A stretch of 64,000 nt of DNA from LMUY01 sp965276785 (GCA_965276785.1 OZ255629.1:2170001-2234000), one strand, 5' to 3'; counted from the stretch's first letter, positions 34,243 through 43,127 are shown. Program-made: numbers and translations. Notes: generated from the letters alone by a model not told the origin.

Positions 34243-34400
34243 CCGCCGTGCCCACCCAGCTTCACGATGGCGATGGCGTAGAACAACACCGCCACCGCAG
34301 CCAAGGCCAGCAACAGGGCGATGTTGCGGCCCCGCTGCCGCCGCCGCAGTTCCGCCGCCTGCGCCCGCGAGAGCGGGGGAGGAAAGTCGTCAGCCAACAA
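34239..34400 (-). CDS. Small CoxF-like membrane protein
   Basis: 53 residues from TTG 34400 (or 34397), overlapping the ctaB stop. It is basic at the N-terminus (RRRQRGRNIALLL) with one transmembrane helix (LALAAVAVLFYAIAIVKL), ending in GGHGG. A short protein of this type (CoxF-like) commonly lies between ctaB and ctaG in alphaproteobacteria; its function is not established. The ATGA overlap with ctaG supports it as a real gene. Confidence 0.75.
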   Translation of the reverse strand: MLADDFPPPLSRAQAAELRRRQRGRNIALLLALAAVAVLFYAIAIVKLGGHGG

Positions 34401-35319
34401 AGTGATCCACCGCCACGGCGGCAAACAGGATTGCCAGATAGGCCAGCGAAAAGCGGAACGCGGCTCGCGCCGGCGCATCCTGCGTGAGGCTGGCGCCGCT
34501 GCTATCCTGCTTGTCGCGCCACACCAGCACGGCGCTGAGCACGAACCCGGCGCCAAGCGCCATCGCCGTCAGCCCATAGACCGCCCCGGCATAGCCGAGC
34601 GCCCATGGCAGCACCGCAAACGGCGCCAAAATCAGCGTGTAGACCAGGATGTGCAACCGGGTGGACTTGGCTCCAGCCACCACTGGCAACATCGGCACGC
34701 CGGCGCGGCTATAATCCTTGCAGGCGTAGAGCGACAGCGCCCAGAAGTGCGGCGGCGTCCACAGAAACACGATGGCGAACAGCAGCCAAGGCATGGCCGT
34801 CACGTCGCCAGTGACCGCAGCCCACCCAATGATCGGCGGGAACGCCCCGGCTGCCCCACCAATAACGATGTTCTGCGGCGTACGACGCTTCAGCCAGATC
34901 GTATAGATAAACACATAGAACCCGATCGACACCGCCAGCCAGGCTGCCGCCACCATGTTTGTGGCCAGCGCCATCACCATCACCGAGGCTGCGGCAAGCA
35001 CCACGCCGAACGCCAACGCGGCGCCTGGCTCGATTTTACCGGCCGGGATCGGCCGCGTGCTGGTGCGGCGCATGATGGCGTCGATATCGCGGTCAAACAC
35101 CATGTTGATGGCGCCCGCCGCCCCCGCCGCCACCGCGATGCAGAGCACGGCGGTAAACGCCAGCACCGGATGCAGATGGCCCGGCGCCACCAGCATGCCC
35201 ACCAGGCCGGTCAGCACGACCAGCGTCACCACTCGCGGCTTCAGCAGGTTGAGCCAGTCGCGCCAGGTGGCGGCGTCCGCTAGCGGAGCAGCACTGGGAT
35301 AAGCAATCGACTGGCTCAT
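34390..35319 (-). CDS. ctaB: Protoheme IX farnesyltransferase (heme O synthase)
   Basis: 309 residues with about eight to nine membrane helices. The UbiA-type prenyltransferase motif is NMVFDRDIDAIMRRTSTRP, with LKPRVVTLVVLTG near the start and LWTPPHFWALSL as the second signature. It farnesylates heme B to heme O, the precursor of heme A for the neighbouring oxidase. The ATG overlaps the ctaD stop (ATGA 35316-35319). Confidence 0.95.
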   Translation of the reverse strand: MSQSIAYPSAAPLADAATWRDWLNLLKPRVVTLVVLTGLVGMLVAPGHLHPVLAFTAVLCIAVAAGAAGAINMVFDRDIDAIMRRTSTRPIPAGKIEPGAALAFGVVLAAASVMVMALATNMVAAAWLAVSIGFYVFIYTIWLKRRTPQNIVIGGAAGAFPPIIGWAAVTGDVTAMPWLLFAIVFLWTPPHFWALSLYACKDYSRAGVPMLPVVAGAKSTRLHILVYTLILAPFAVLPWALGYAGAVYGLTAMALGAGFVLSAVLVWRDKQDSSGASLTQDAPARAAFRFSLAYLAILFAAVAVDHFVG

Positions 35320-36923
35320 CGAACCCGCGGCAGTGTCTCAAAGGTGTGGAATGGCGGCGGCGAACTCACCGTCCACTCCAACGTGGTCGCTCCCTCGCCC
35401 CATTGGTTTGCGCCGACCGGGATTTTGGCGGTGAAGGTGCGGATGACAACGTAGAAGAAGATCAGCACCGACAGACCGCCGATATAGGAGCCCATGGACG
35501 CCACATGGTTCCAGCCGGCGAACGCGTCCGCATAGTCGGGATAGCGCCGGGGCATGCCTGCCAGACCCAGGAAGTGCATCGGGAAGAACGTCAGGTTGAC
35601 GCCGACGAATGTCACCCAGAAATGCATCTTGCCCCAGAACTCCGGGTATTGATAACCACTCATCTTGCCGATCCAGTAGTAAAATCCGGCAAAGATCGAG
35701 AACACCGCGCCCAGTGACAGCACGTAATGGAAATGGGCCACCACGTAGTAGCTATTGTGCAGGATCTGGTCGATGCCGGCATTGGACAGCACCACGCCCG
35801 TCACCCCGCCCACGGTAAACAGGAAGATGAACCCGATCGCCCACAGCATCGGCGTCTTCATCTCAATCGAGCCGCCCCACATGGTGGCGATCCATGAGAA
35901 GATCTTGATGCCGGTTGGCACCGCAATGATCATGGTCGCCGCCATGAAATAGGCCCGCGTGTCCACGCTGATGCCGGAGACGAACATGTGGTGCGCCCAC
36001 ACCACGAAGCCGACCACGCCGATGGCCACCATCGCATAGGCCATGCCCAAGTAGCCGAACACCGGCTTCCTGGAGAAGGTGGAGACCACGTGGCTGATCA
36101 TGCCGAAGCCCGGCAGGATCATGATGTAGACCTCAGGATGGCCGAAGAACCAGAACAGGTGCTGGAACAACACCGGGTCGCCGCCGCCCGCCGGGTCGAA
36201 GAATGAAGTGCCGAAGTTGCGGTCGGTGATCAGCATGGTGATCGCACCGGCCAGCACCGGGATGGCCAGCAACAGCAGGAACGCCGTCACCAGCATCGAC
36301 CACACGAACAGCGGCATCTTGTGCAGCGTCATGCCCGGCGTGCGCATGTTGAAGATGGTCGTGATGAAGTTGATCGCGCCGAGCAGCGACGAGATGCCCG
36401 CCAAGTGCAGCGCGAACAACGTGTAGTCCATCGAGATGTCTTGCTGGGCGGAGAGCGGGGTGTAGAGCGTCCAGCCCGAGCCGGCGCCATTGCCGGTCAG
36501 CAACCCCGCCATGATCAGCAGGAAGGCCGGCACCAGCAGCCAGAACGAGATGTTGTTCAGCCGCGGGAACGCCATGTCCGGCGCGCCGATCATCAGCGGC
36601 ACGAACCAGTTGCCGAACCCGCCGATCATCGCTGGCATCACGGTAAAGAAAATCATGATCAGGCCGTGCGCCGTCACCAGCGCGTTCCATTGCTGGCCCG
36701 TGCTGATGAGGGTGTTGCCTGGATGCTGCAGTTGGGCGCGCATGATGATGGACAGAATGCCGCCAACCGTCCCCGCCATGATGGCGAAGATCAGGTAGAG
36801 CGTGCCGATGTCCTTGTGGTTGGTCGAGAACAGCCAGCGATGCACAAAGCCGGGCGCGTGGCCATGGTCGTCATGCGTCGTCTCGTGGGCCGGACCGGAC
36901 TGCTCGAAATTAGTGACCGACAT
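35316..36923 (-). CDS. ctaD: Cytochrome c oxidase subunit I (aa3-type)
   Basis: 535 residues, about twelve transmembrane helices. It has HGLIMIFFTVMPAMIGGFGN (low-spin heme ligand), the CuB/Tyr-His element WFFGHPEVYIMILPGFG, the K-channel region HHMF and the heme a/a3 histidines in YYVVAHFHYVLSLGAVF. It contains heme a and the heme a3-CuB oxygen-reduction centre. It lies 40 bases after ctaC and overlaps ctaB, so ctaC-D-B-coxF-G is one unit. Confidence 0.97.
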   Translation of the reverse strand: MSVTNFEQSGPAHETTHDDHGHAPGFVHRWLFSTNHKDIGTLYLIFAIMAGTVGGILSIIMRAQLQHPGNTLISTGQQWNALVTAHGLIMIFFTVMPAMIGGFGNWFVPLMIGAPDMAFPRLNNISFWLLVPAFLLIMAGLLTGNGAGSGWTLYTPLSAQQDISMDYTLFALHLAGISSLLGAINFITTIFNMRTPGMTLHKMPLFVWSMLVTAFLLLLAIPVLAGAITMLITDRNFGTSFFDPAGGGDPVLFQHLFWFFGHPEVYIMILPGFGMISHVVSTFSRKPVFGYLGMAYAMVAIGVVGFVVWAHHMFVSGISVDTRAYFMAATMIIAVPTGIKIFSWIATMWGGSIEMKTPMLWAIGFIFLFTVGGVTGVVLSNAGIDQILHNSYYVVAHFHYVLSLGAVFSIFAGFYYWIGKMSGYQYPEFWGKMHFWVTFVGVNLTFFPMHFLGLAGMPRRYPDYADAFAGWNHVASMGSYIGGLSVLIFFYVVIRTFTAKIPVGANQWGEGATTLEWTVSSPPPFHTFETLPRVR

Positions 36924-36963
36924 TCTACCAACTCTCCTGCGCCCGTTGGGGCAACAACTCGCC

Positions 36964-37806
36964 TCAGTGCGCGGCGGCGGCCGCGAGATGCTCAGTCGCC
37001 GGCATCACGCCATTGCTGGCGAACTTCTTTTTCGCCCCCTCCAGCCACGTCTGGTAATCCGCCTGGGTCAGCGCCTGCACATGGATCGGCATAGCGCTGT
37101 GATTGGTGCCGCAAATCTGGTTGCAATCGCCGTAGTAGTCCCCCGGCTTGTCGATCTCCACCCAAGTCTCAATCGTCCGCCCCGGAATGGCATAGCGCTG
37201 CACGCCGAGAGAGGGGATGAAAAAGCTGTGGATCACGTCCGCGCCGGTGGTGAGGATGCGGATTTTCTTGCCAGCCGGCAGCACCAGCGGGTTATCCACC
37301 TCCAACCGGCGGAGCTGCCCCGGCTTGAGGTCGGCGTCCTGCACCATGTTGCTATCGAAGGCGAGGTTGTTCGCATCCGGATAGTCGTAGTTCCAATACC
37401 ATTGATGCCCGGTGACCTTGATCGTCATATCCGGGTTGCGGGCGCGGTCCTCGAAATACACCAGCCGAAACGACGGAATGGCGATCACCACCAGGATAAG
37501 CACCGGCAGCACCGTCCAGGCCACTTCCAGCAGCGTGTTGTGGCTGATCCGGCTTGGCACCGGGTGGCGCTTGGCGTTGAACTTGTAGACCACGAACAGC
37601 AGCAACGCGGCGACGAACACCGTAATGGCGATCATCAGGTCGTTCACCAGCGTGTGCAGACTGTGGATGCCGGCCTCGACGGGGCTGTGCGCCGGCTGCA
37701 TGCCGATTTCCCATGGGCGCGGCGTTTGTGCCGCGACCGGACTCGCGGCCAGCGCCAGGAGCGCCATACCACGCCCACAGCCCAGAAAACGCCGGAAATG
37801 AAGCAT
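36964..37806 (-). CDS. ctaC: Cytochrome c oxidase subunit II
   Basis: 280 residues. A signal peptide (ALLALAASPVAAQ) and two transmembrane helices (DLMIAITVFVAALLLFVVYK, WTVLPVLILVVIAIPSF) precede the aromatic motif HQWYWNYDYPD. The binuclear CuA site follows: YYGDCNQICGTNHSAMPI, with its upstream His in DVIHSFFIP. It accepts electrons from cytochrome c. First gene of the oxidase operon. The 110 bases downstream of its start region toward the methyltransferase (37807-37916) hold no element I can name. Confidence 0.96.
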   Translation of the reverse strand: MLHFRRFLGCGRGMALLALAASPVAAQTPRPWEIGMQPAHSPVEAGIHSLHTLVNDLMIAITVFVAALLLFVVYKFNAKRHPVPSRISHNTLLEVAWTVLPVLILVVIAIPSFRLVYFEDRARNPDMTIKVTGHQWYWNYDYPDANNLAFDSNMVQDADLKPGQLRRLEVDNPLVLPAGKKIRILTTGADVIHSFFIPSLGVQRYAIPGRTIETWVEIDKPGDYYGDCNQICGTNHSAMPIHVQALTQADYQTWLEGAKKKFASNGVMPATEHLAAAAAH

Positions 37807-37916
37807 CGAGTTCGTCGTCCCCTACCGGTCGGCGCCCAGGCTCACCGGAGCAAGCGCGCCACGCCGGACCTATCCGAGGCCCTGGCCGAGATCAAGCTCG
37901 CAGCCGGAACCAGTCG

Positions 37917-38582
37917 CTAATTGGGCAAGGTTACCAAAGTGAAAAGCCCGAGCGGCGGAACAGATACGCTCCCCGCACGAGCCAGGTCATCGGGCGGCAG
38001 CAGCGCCTCGACCTTGAAGTCGGGATGCCAGCCGAGGGCGCGGCCGGCCGGCGCCATTGCCTGCTCGATCGCCAGGCGGGGGCCGCCAGTGGCCGCGAAG
38101 TGGTTCACGAACAGCAGCGTCCCGCCCGGCCGCACCACGCGGCGCATCTCCGCCAACAGCCGGCGCGGATTGGGCACCACGGACGCGACGAACATCGCCA
38201 CCGCAACGTCGAATTGCCCGTCGGCAAAGCCAGTGGCCTCGGCGTCCTGTTCCATCAGCGCCGCCACGGTGCCGATCTGCCCGCGCTCGACCCGGGTACG
38301 GGCGCGCTGCAGCATCTCGGCCGAAAGATCGATACCGGTGACGCGCTTTTGCGGGTGATAGTGCGGCAGGGCGAGCCCGGTGCCGACGCCCACCTCCAGC
38401 ACGTGCCGCCCGGGCAACGCGTTCACCGCGGCCACCGCGCGCTTGCGGCCCGGCGCCGACACGCCGCCGAACAACAGGTCGTAAACCGAGGCCCACCGCC
38501 GATAGGCCGACCGCACCGAGTCCGCATCCAGCCCGGCCGGCCGGCGCGGCGCCGGGAGCGTTTGATTCATCCGCATCGTCAT
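37917..38582 (-). CDS. Class I SAM methyltransferase, PmtA-like (phosphatidylethanolamine N-methyltransferase)
   Basis: 221 residues. YRRWASVYDLLFGGVSAPGR is the characteristic PmtA opening, followed by SAM motif VLEVGVGTGLALPHY, FDVAVAMFVASVVPNPRRLL and RVVRPGGTLLFVNHF. Rhodobacter-type PmtA methylates phosphatidylethanolamine toward phosphatidylcholine at the membrane. Assignment is by pattern; a related small-lipid methylase is possible. Start ATG 38582, or in-frame ATGs 38576/38570. Confidence 0.75.
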   Translation of the reverse strand: MTMRMNQTLPAPRRPAGLDADSVRSAYRRWASVYDLLFGGVSAPGRKRAVAAVNALPGRHVLEVGVGTGLALPHYHPQKRVTGIDLSAEMLQRARTRVERGQIGTVAALMEQDAEATGFADGQFDVAVAMFVASVVPNPRRLLAEMRRVVRPGGTLLFVNHFAATGGPRLAIEQAMAPAGRALGWHPDFKVEALLPPDDLARAGSVSVPPLGLFTLVTLPN

Positions 38583-38717
38583 CGCGCCTTGCTATAGACC
38601 GGCCCGCCCCCCGGCAAGGCCACCCGCCGGAAACCCGGCGTTATATCCCTGCGACGCTGCCAAGTTGCATTGGCGCGAATGCGACGATAACCCAAACTCG
38701 ACCGCATGGAGGAGCGC

Positions 38718-39164
38718 ATGCCCGACCCGGTGACCATCCATAACTGGCTGCGCTTGGACGAGCGGACCACCACCTCGGGTCAGCCGACCGAGCCCGACCT
38801 GGCGGCCTTGGCCGCGCTCGGCGTGCGCCACGTCATCAACCTGGCGTTGCATACGCACGAACGCGCCCTGCCCGACGAGGCGGGCACCGTGGCGGCCCTG
38901 GGCATGCGCTACCATCACATTCCGGTGGAGTTCACACAGCCAACGGAAGCCGACTTCCAGCAGTTCGGCCAGGCTCTGGCCGCGACCGCGGGCGAGCCGG
39001 TGCATGTCCACTGCATCATGAACTGGCGGGTTTCCGCCTTCTTCTATCGCTACCGCCGGGACGTGGTGGGCGTGACAGAGCCCGCCGCCCGCGCCGACCT
39101 GGAACGGATTTGGCAGCCCGACCCGGTCTGGACCGAGTTCATCCGCCCGCGCCCCCAAGCTTGA
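38718..39164 (+). CDS. Protein-tyrosine-phosphatase-like protein
   Basis: 148 residues. SGQPTEPDLAALAALGVRHV with INLALHTHERALPDE matches the dual-specificity-phosphatase-like family often found as a stand-alone or BLH-associated protein. The P-loop is VHVHCIMNWRVSAF, a Cys-x4-Arg spacing that differs from the canonical Cys-x5-Arg. GGAGGA at 38709 sits upstream of ATG 38718, so I prefer it to ATG 38706. The substrate is unknown. Confidence 0.75.
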   Translation: MPDPVTIHNWLRLDERTTTSGQPTEPDLAALAALGVRHVINLALHTHERALPDEAGTVAALGMRYHHIPVEFTQPTEADFQQFGQALAATAGEPVHVHCIMNWRVSAFFYRYRRDVVGVTEPAARADLERIWQPDPVWTEFIRPRPQA

Positions 39165-39211
39165 CGCTCCCCTGGCTTGACGCCCACTTCCCGGCGCGCC
39201 ATCTGCCTGGC

Positions 39212-39499
39212 ATGCGCCATGATACCCGCTTGCAATTGGACATGACTCCAGACGGCCAGTTCCGCACCCCGCCCCGCACCCCGATCACGATGCAAATCAT
39301 GGCCGGAGCAGTGCTGGTGGCCGTGGTCGCGGGCGGTCTGGCGTTTGCCGCCTTCGCGCTGTGGCTCGCGCTGCTGTTGGTCCCGGTGGTGATCGTGGCC
39401 GTGCTGGTGGCGGTGGTGATGCTGCGGCTAAGATTGTGGCAGGCGCGGCGCCGGGCTTCGAACTATGATGACAGCCGGTTTGCGGTGCGACGCCCGTGA
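39212..39499 (+). CDS. Small two-helix membrane protein
   Basis: 95 residues from ATG 39212 (85 from ATG 39242). Two adjacent hydrophobic helices (MAGAVLVAVVAGGLAFAAFA, LALLLVPVVIVAVLVAVVML) are followed by a basic tail (RLRLWQARRRASNYDDSRF). This is similar in layout to small alphaproteobacterial membrane proteins of unknown role. It follows the phosphatase by 47 bases on the same strand. Confidence 0.65.
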   Translation: MRHDTRLQLDMTPDGQFRTPPRTPITMQIMAGAVLVAVVAGGLAFAAFALWLALLLVPVVIVAVLVAVVMLRLRLWQARRRASNYDDSRFAVRRP

Positions 39500-39514
39500 T
39501 CGATCGGTATTGGG

Positions 39515-39658
39515 TTGCATGAGGACCAGACGATAAAGCCCAGGCAAGACTGGCGGCTTGATCCTCAACAAGTCATCATTTCGGCGGTGCTGGCAACCGC
39601 AGGAATCGTCGGAGCAGTAAGCGCGGTGCTGGGCTACCTGGTCGGAGCGCATCATTAG
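39515..39658 (+). CDS. Very small single-helix membrane ORF
   Basis: 47 residues from TTG 39515. A polar N-terminus (HEDQTIKPRQDWRLDPQQV) precedes one clean transmembrane helix (IISAVLATAGIVGAVSAVLG) ending YLVGAHH. The DWRLDPQQV-plus-helix layout looks coding, but the start is a TTG with no clear ribosome binding site. It lies in the 235-base gap between the previous gene and the convergent double-GNAT gene. Confidence 0.45.
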   Translation: MHEDQTIKPRQDWRLDPQQVIISAVLATAGIVGAVSAVLGYLVGAHH

Positions 39659-39733
39659 CCTGTCGCCCGCCGAATAGGTAAGCCCAGCGTCACCCATCAC
39701 CACCCACTCGTGACCCGATCGGTCGCGGTTCTC

Positions 39734-40747
39734 TCACCCATGCTGCGCCAGCTTCCTGTAGTAGAAGCGCGTTTCGTTCTGAGGGATCGGGACGGTGCCG
39801 ATCTCAACCCACCCTGCCCGCGCGTAAAGCGCATGGGAATGCTGCTCTGCCGGCGCCTCGGTGAGCAGCCATGTCCGCCCAGCGTTTCCGGCGAGCGTCT
39901 CCGCCGCGGTAAGTAGCCCTCGGGCTACGCCACGGCAGCGGTCGCCAGGCGCCACCAACAGGGTGTGCAGCGCCGCGCGATGCCGGCCAGCCTCCGACGC
40001 CCGCCAGTCAAGTTGGACGGCGCCGGCAACCACGCCCTCCCGCCATCCCAGCAACAGTCCGGTTTCGCCCCGTCCCACCGCCTGCGTCACCCCGCGCCAG
40101 TAGGTCCGCACAGCTCCGCGGGAAACCGGCGGCAGGAACGGGGTCGCAGCGCCAGCCTCCGCGCAGGCCTCTAACAACCCGGCCAGCGCGCGTTCGGCGC
40201 TCTCGGCGGCTGCCACGTCGAGCGCCTCCACCACCCGGCCGGTCAGCGGCTTCCAGTAGCGGGCCTCAATCGAGTTCGACAGGTCCTGCAAGGTGCGCAG
40301 GCCGCCGCGGCGAACATAACCTTGCTTTTCGTAAAAGGCATGGGCGCGGGTGAACAGCATATCCGTCCACAGCACGATCTCTGTGGCGCCCCCGGCGACG
40401 GCACCGGCCTCGGCGGTGGCGAGCAACGACGACGCCAGCCCGCTGCCACGGTGGGCAGCCTCCACATATAGCCGGGCAACATGCCAGCCGTCCGGCGCCT
40501 TGTAGGTCGCTACCATCCCCACGATGGCGCCCGCGGCCTCCGCCGACCACAGCGCGCCGCCCCGCTCCGCCATGTGGCTTGCCAGGCGGTCGATTTCCGG
40601 CATCTCGGCCGCGAAGTCGCAGATCACGCCCGGGTATTCGCCCCAGCAGGCGGCGATCAGCGCCCGATAGCCCGGCGCGTCCGCATCCCGGCCGGGCCGG
40701 ATCACACCGTCAGCCCAGGGCAGCGCAGAAATCGACAATGCGGTCAC
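39734..40747 (-). CDS. Two-domain GNAT acetyltransferase
   Basis: 337 residues with two GNAT folds. In the first, motif A is VARLYVEAAHRGSGLASSLL and the fold ends HAFYEKQGYVRRG. In the second, motif A is LHTLLVAPGDRCRGVARGLL and the fold ends HALYARAGWVEIG. Both acetyl-CoA loops (R-G-x-G, R-G-V-A-R) are visible. The 5' end overlaps the 3' end of the upstream aminotransferase gene by 38 bases. Substrate unknown. Confidence 0.85.
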   Translation of the reverse strand: MTALSISALPWADGVIRPGRDADAPGYRALIAACWGEYPGVICDFAAEMPEIDRLASHMAERGGALWSAEAAGAIVGMVATYKAPDGWHVARLYVEAAHRGSGLASSLLATAEAGAVAGGATEIVLWTDMLFTRAHAFYEKQGYVRRGGLRTLQDLSNSIEARYWKPLTGRVVEALDVAAAESAERALAGLLEACAEAGAATPFLPPVSRGAVRTYWRGVTQAVGRGETGLLLGWREGVVAGAVQLDWRASEAGRHRAALHTLLVAPGDRCRGVARGLLTAAETLAGNAGRTWLLTEAPAEQHSHALYARAGWVEIGTVPIPQNETRFYYRKLAQHG

Positions 40748-41912
40748 AAGCCAGGGTCAAGGCGGCGTCCCCGGTGGCGTAGCTGATCCGCACGTAGGGG
40801 CTCATGCCGAATGCCGCACCCTGCACCACCGCCACATGGCGTTCCTCCAGCAAAGCCAGCGCAAAGTCCTCGTCGGTGCGCAGCAGGGTACCCCCTGGCG
40901 TGGTCTTGCCCAGGCAGCCGGCGACGTTGGGGAACACGTAGAAGGCTCCGTCGGGCCGGTGGCAGAACAGGCCGGGCGCGCGGTTCAGCGCGTCCACTAC
41001 CAAGTCCCGCCGGCGCTGGTAGGCAGTGGCCTGCACGGCCACGCTTTCCTGCGGGCCGTCCAGCGCCGCGATGGCAGCCGCCTGGTTGATGCCGGAGACG
41101 CCGGAAGTCGCGTGCCCCTGCATCGCCACCATGGCCCGGATCAGCGGCTTCGGCCCGGCGGCGAACCCAACCCGCCATCCTGTCATGGCGTAGGTTTTGG
41201 ACACACCGCTCACCGTCAGCGTGCGGTCCCGCAGGGCGGGCACGACGGCGGCCATGGTGGCATGCGGCAGGCCGTCGAACATCAGGTGCTCGTACATGTC
41301 GTCGCACATGATCCATACCTGCGGGTGGCGCAGCATCACCTCGCCCAACGCCGCCATTTCCTCGGCCGAGCAGGCGGCGCCAGTGGGGTTGTTGGGGAAG
41401 TTCAGGATCAGCCATTTGGTGCGGGGCGTGATGGCGGCGTCCAGGTCTTGCGGCCGCAGCTTGAAGCCGTTGTTCTGCGGGCAGGTGACCGGCACCGGCA
41501 CGCCGCCGGCCACCCGGGTGGTGAGCGGGTAGGCGCCCCAGTACGGCGCTGGAATGACAACCTCATCGCCCTCGTCGAGCGTGGCCATCAGCGCGTTGAA
41601 GATTACCTGCTTGCCGCCATGGCTGACACTGATTTCGTCCAGCGCAAACTCCAGACCGTTATCGCGGGCGAATTTGCGCTGGATGGCGGCCTTCAGCGCC
41701 GGGGCGCCGTCTTGCGGCATGTATTTGGTCTCGCCGCGCTCGGCCGCTTCATAGGCGGCGAGGTTGGCGTGCGGCGGGCTGGCGAAATCCGGCTCGCCAA
41801 TGGTCAGCGAGATCACCGGCGTTCCCGCCGCTCGCATTGCGCGTGCCTTGATGGTCATGGCCATGGTGGCCGCCACCGGGATTCGCGACAGACGGGTGGC
41901 CAAAGCGGGCAA
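40710..41912 (-). CDS. Pyridoxal-phosphate aminotransferase (aspartate aminotransferase family), copy 1
   Basis: 400 residues, fold-type I, subgroup I-gamma. Motifs are VISLTIGEPDFASPP, SHGGKQVIFNALMATLDEGD, LNFPNNPTGAACS, the PLP lysine in TVSGVSKTYAMTGWRVGF and the substrate-carboxylate Arg in PYVRISYATGD. It is closely similar to the adjacent copy upstream (41925-43127), 12 bases apart, pointing to a tandem duplication. The natural amino donor could be aspartate, glutamate or an aromatic amino acid. Confidence 0.9.
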   Translation of the reverse strand: MPALATRLSRIPVAATMAMTIKARAMRAAGTPVISLTIGEPDFASPPHANLAAYEAAERGETKYMPQDGAPALKAAIQRKFARDNGLEFALDEISVSHGGKQVIFNALMATLDEGDEVVIPAPYWGAYPLTTRVAGGVPVPVTCPQNNGFKLRPQDLDAAITPRTKWLILNFPNNPTGAACSAEEMAALGEVMLRHPQVWIMCDDMYEHLMFDGLPHATMAAVVPALRDRTLTVSGVSKTYAMTGWRVGFAAGPKPLIRAMVAMQGHATSGVSGINQAAAIAALDGPQESVAVQATAYQRRRDLVVDALNRAPGLFCHRPDGAFYVFPNVAGCLGKTTPGGTLLRTDEDFALALLEERHVAVVQGAAFGMSPYVRISYATGDAALTLACDRIVDFCAALG

Positions 41913-41924
41913 GACCGCTATCCG

Positions 41925-43127
41925 CTAGCTCAACGCGGCGCAGAAACGCTGAATGCGGGTGCAAGCCTCGCGCAGCGACTCGGTGTCGGTCGCGTAGCTG
42001 ACCCGGAAGTGCCCGGGATACAGGAACGCCGAGCCATGCACCGCCGCCACCCCCTCCTCGTCCAGCAAGGCCACCACAAAGCTCTCGTCATCGGTGATGC
42101 GAACACCCTTGGGCGAAGCCTTGCCGATGCAGCCATGCACGCTTGGGAACACGTAGAACGCCCCCTCCGGGCGATGGCAGGTGATGCCTGGCGCCCGGTT
42201 CAGCATCTCGACCACGAGGTCGCGCCGCTGCTGATAGACTTCGACCATGTGCGGGATGAAGTCCTGCGGCCCGTTCAGCGCCTCGACCGCCGCGGCCTGG
42301 CTGATCGAGGAGGTGTTGGAGGTGGATTGCGACTGCAGCTTGTCCATAGCCTTGATCAGCGGCAACGGACCGCCGGCAAACCCGATGCGCCAACCCGTCA
42401 TGGCGTAACCCTTGGAGCAGCCATTCATGGTCAGCGTGCGGCTCTTCAGCGCCGGCTCCACCTGGGCGAGGGTGGCGAATTGGGCGCCGCCATAGATCAG
42501 CTTCTCGTAGATGTCGTCGGTCAGAACCCAAACATGCGGATGGTGCAGCAGTACGTCTGCCAGTGCCCGTAACTCGGCCGCGCTGTAGGCCGCGCCGGTC
42601 GGGTTGCTCGGACTGTTCAGCATGAACCACTTGGTGCGCGGGGTGATTGCCGCCGCCAAATCCTCCGGCAGCAGCTTGAAGCCGTTGTTCTGCCCGCATG
42701 GCACGAACACCGGCGTGCCGTCCGCCAGCGCCACGATGTCCGGGTAGCTGACCCAGCAGGGCGACGGGATCACCACCTCGTCCCCGGCGTTCAAGGTGGC
42801 GACCATGGCGTTGTAGATGATCTGCTTGCCGCCGGTGCTGACGATGATCTCGTCCGGCGTATAGTCGAGGCCTGAGTCCCGCTTGAACTTGGCCGCCACC
42901 GCCTGGCGCAACGCCGGGGTGCCGGCGACGTCGGTGTACTTGGTCTCCCCGGCCTCGATGGCGCGGATTGCCGCCTGTTTGACGTTGTCCGGCGTGTCAA
43001 AATCGGGCTCACCGGCGGACAGGCTGATGATGTCCCGTCCCGCCGCCTTCAACGCCCGCGCCTTGGTGGAGATGGCGATGGTCTTGCTCGGGCTGACCCG
43101 GTCCAGCCGTTCGGCGGTAAGGCTCAT
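41925..43127 (-). CDS. Pyridoxal-phosphate aminotransferase (aspartate aminotransferase family), copy 2
   Basis: 400 residues from ATG 43127; the longer reading upstream is the PotI gene in another frame. It has IISLSAGEPDFDTPDNVKQA, STGGKQIIYNAMVATLNAGD, LNSPSNPTGAAYS, the PLP lysine in TMNGCSKGYAMTGWRIGFAG and GHFRVSYATD. This copy is the closer match to classical alphaproteobacterial AatA, which may also act as a prephenate aminotransferase in some lineages. First of the tandem pair. Confidence 0.92.
   Translation of the reverse strand: MSLTAERLDRVSPSKTIAISTKARALKAAGRDIISLSAGEPDFDTPDNVKQAAIRAIEAGETKYTDVAGTPALRQAVAAKFKRDSGLDYTPDEIIVSTGGKQIIYNAMVATLNAGDEVVIPSPCWVSYPDIVALADGTPVFVPCGQNNGFKLLPEDLAAAITPRTKWFMLNSPSNPTGAAYSAAELRALADVLLHHPHVWVLTDDIYEKLIYGGAQFATLAQVEPALKSRTLTMNGCSKGYAMTGWRIGFAGGPLPLIKAMDKLQSQSTSNTSSISQAAAVEALNGPQDFIPHMVEVYQQRRDLVVEMLNRAPGITCHRPEGAFYVFPSVHGCIGKASPKGVRITDDESFVVALLDEEGVAAVHGSAFLYPGHFRVSYATDTESLREACTRIQRFCAALS

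Noticed and set aside
34321..35283. Plus-strand open frame across ctaB
   Set aside because: His/Arg-rich composition typical of a frame opposite a membrane protein; ctaB explains the region.
37807..37920. Plus-strand reading ending LSEALAEIKLAAGTSR as a gene fragment
   Set aside because: It is a short tail of an antisense frame through ctaC and has no independent start or recognisable fold.
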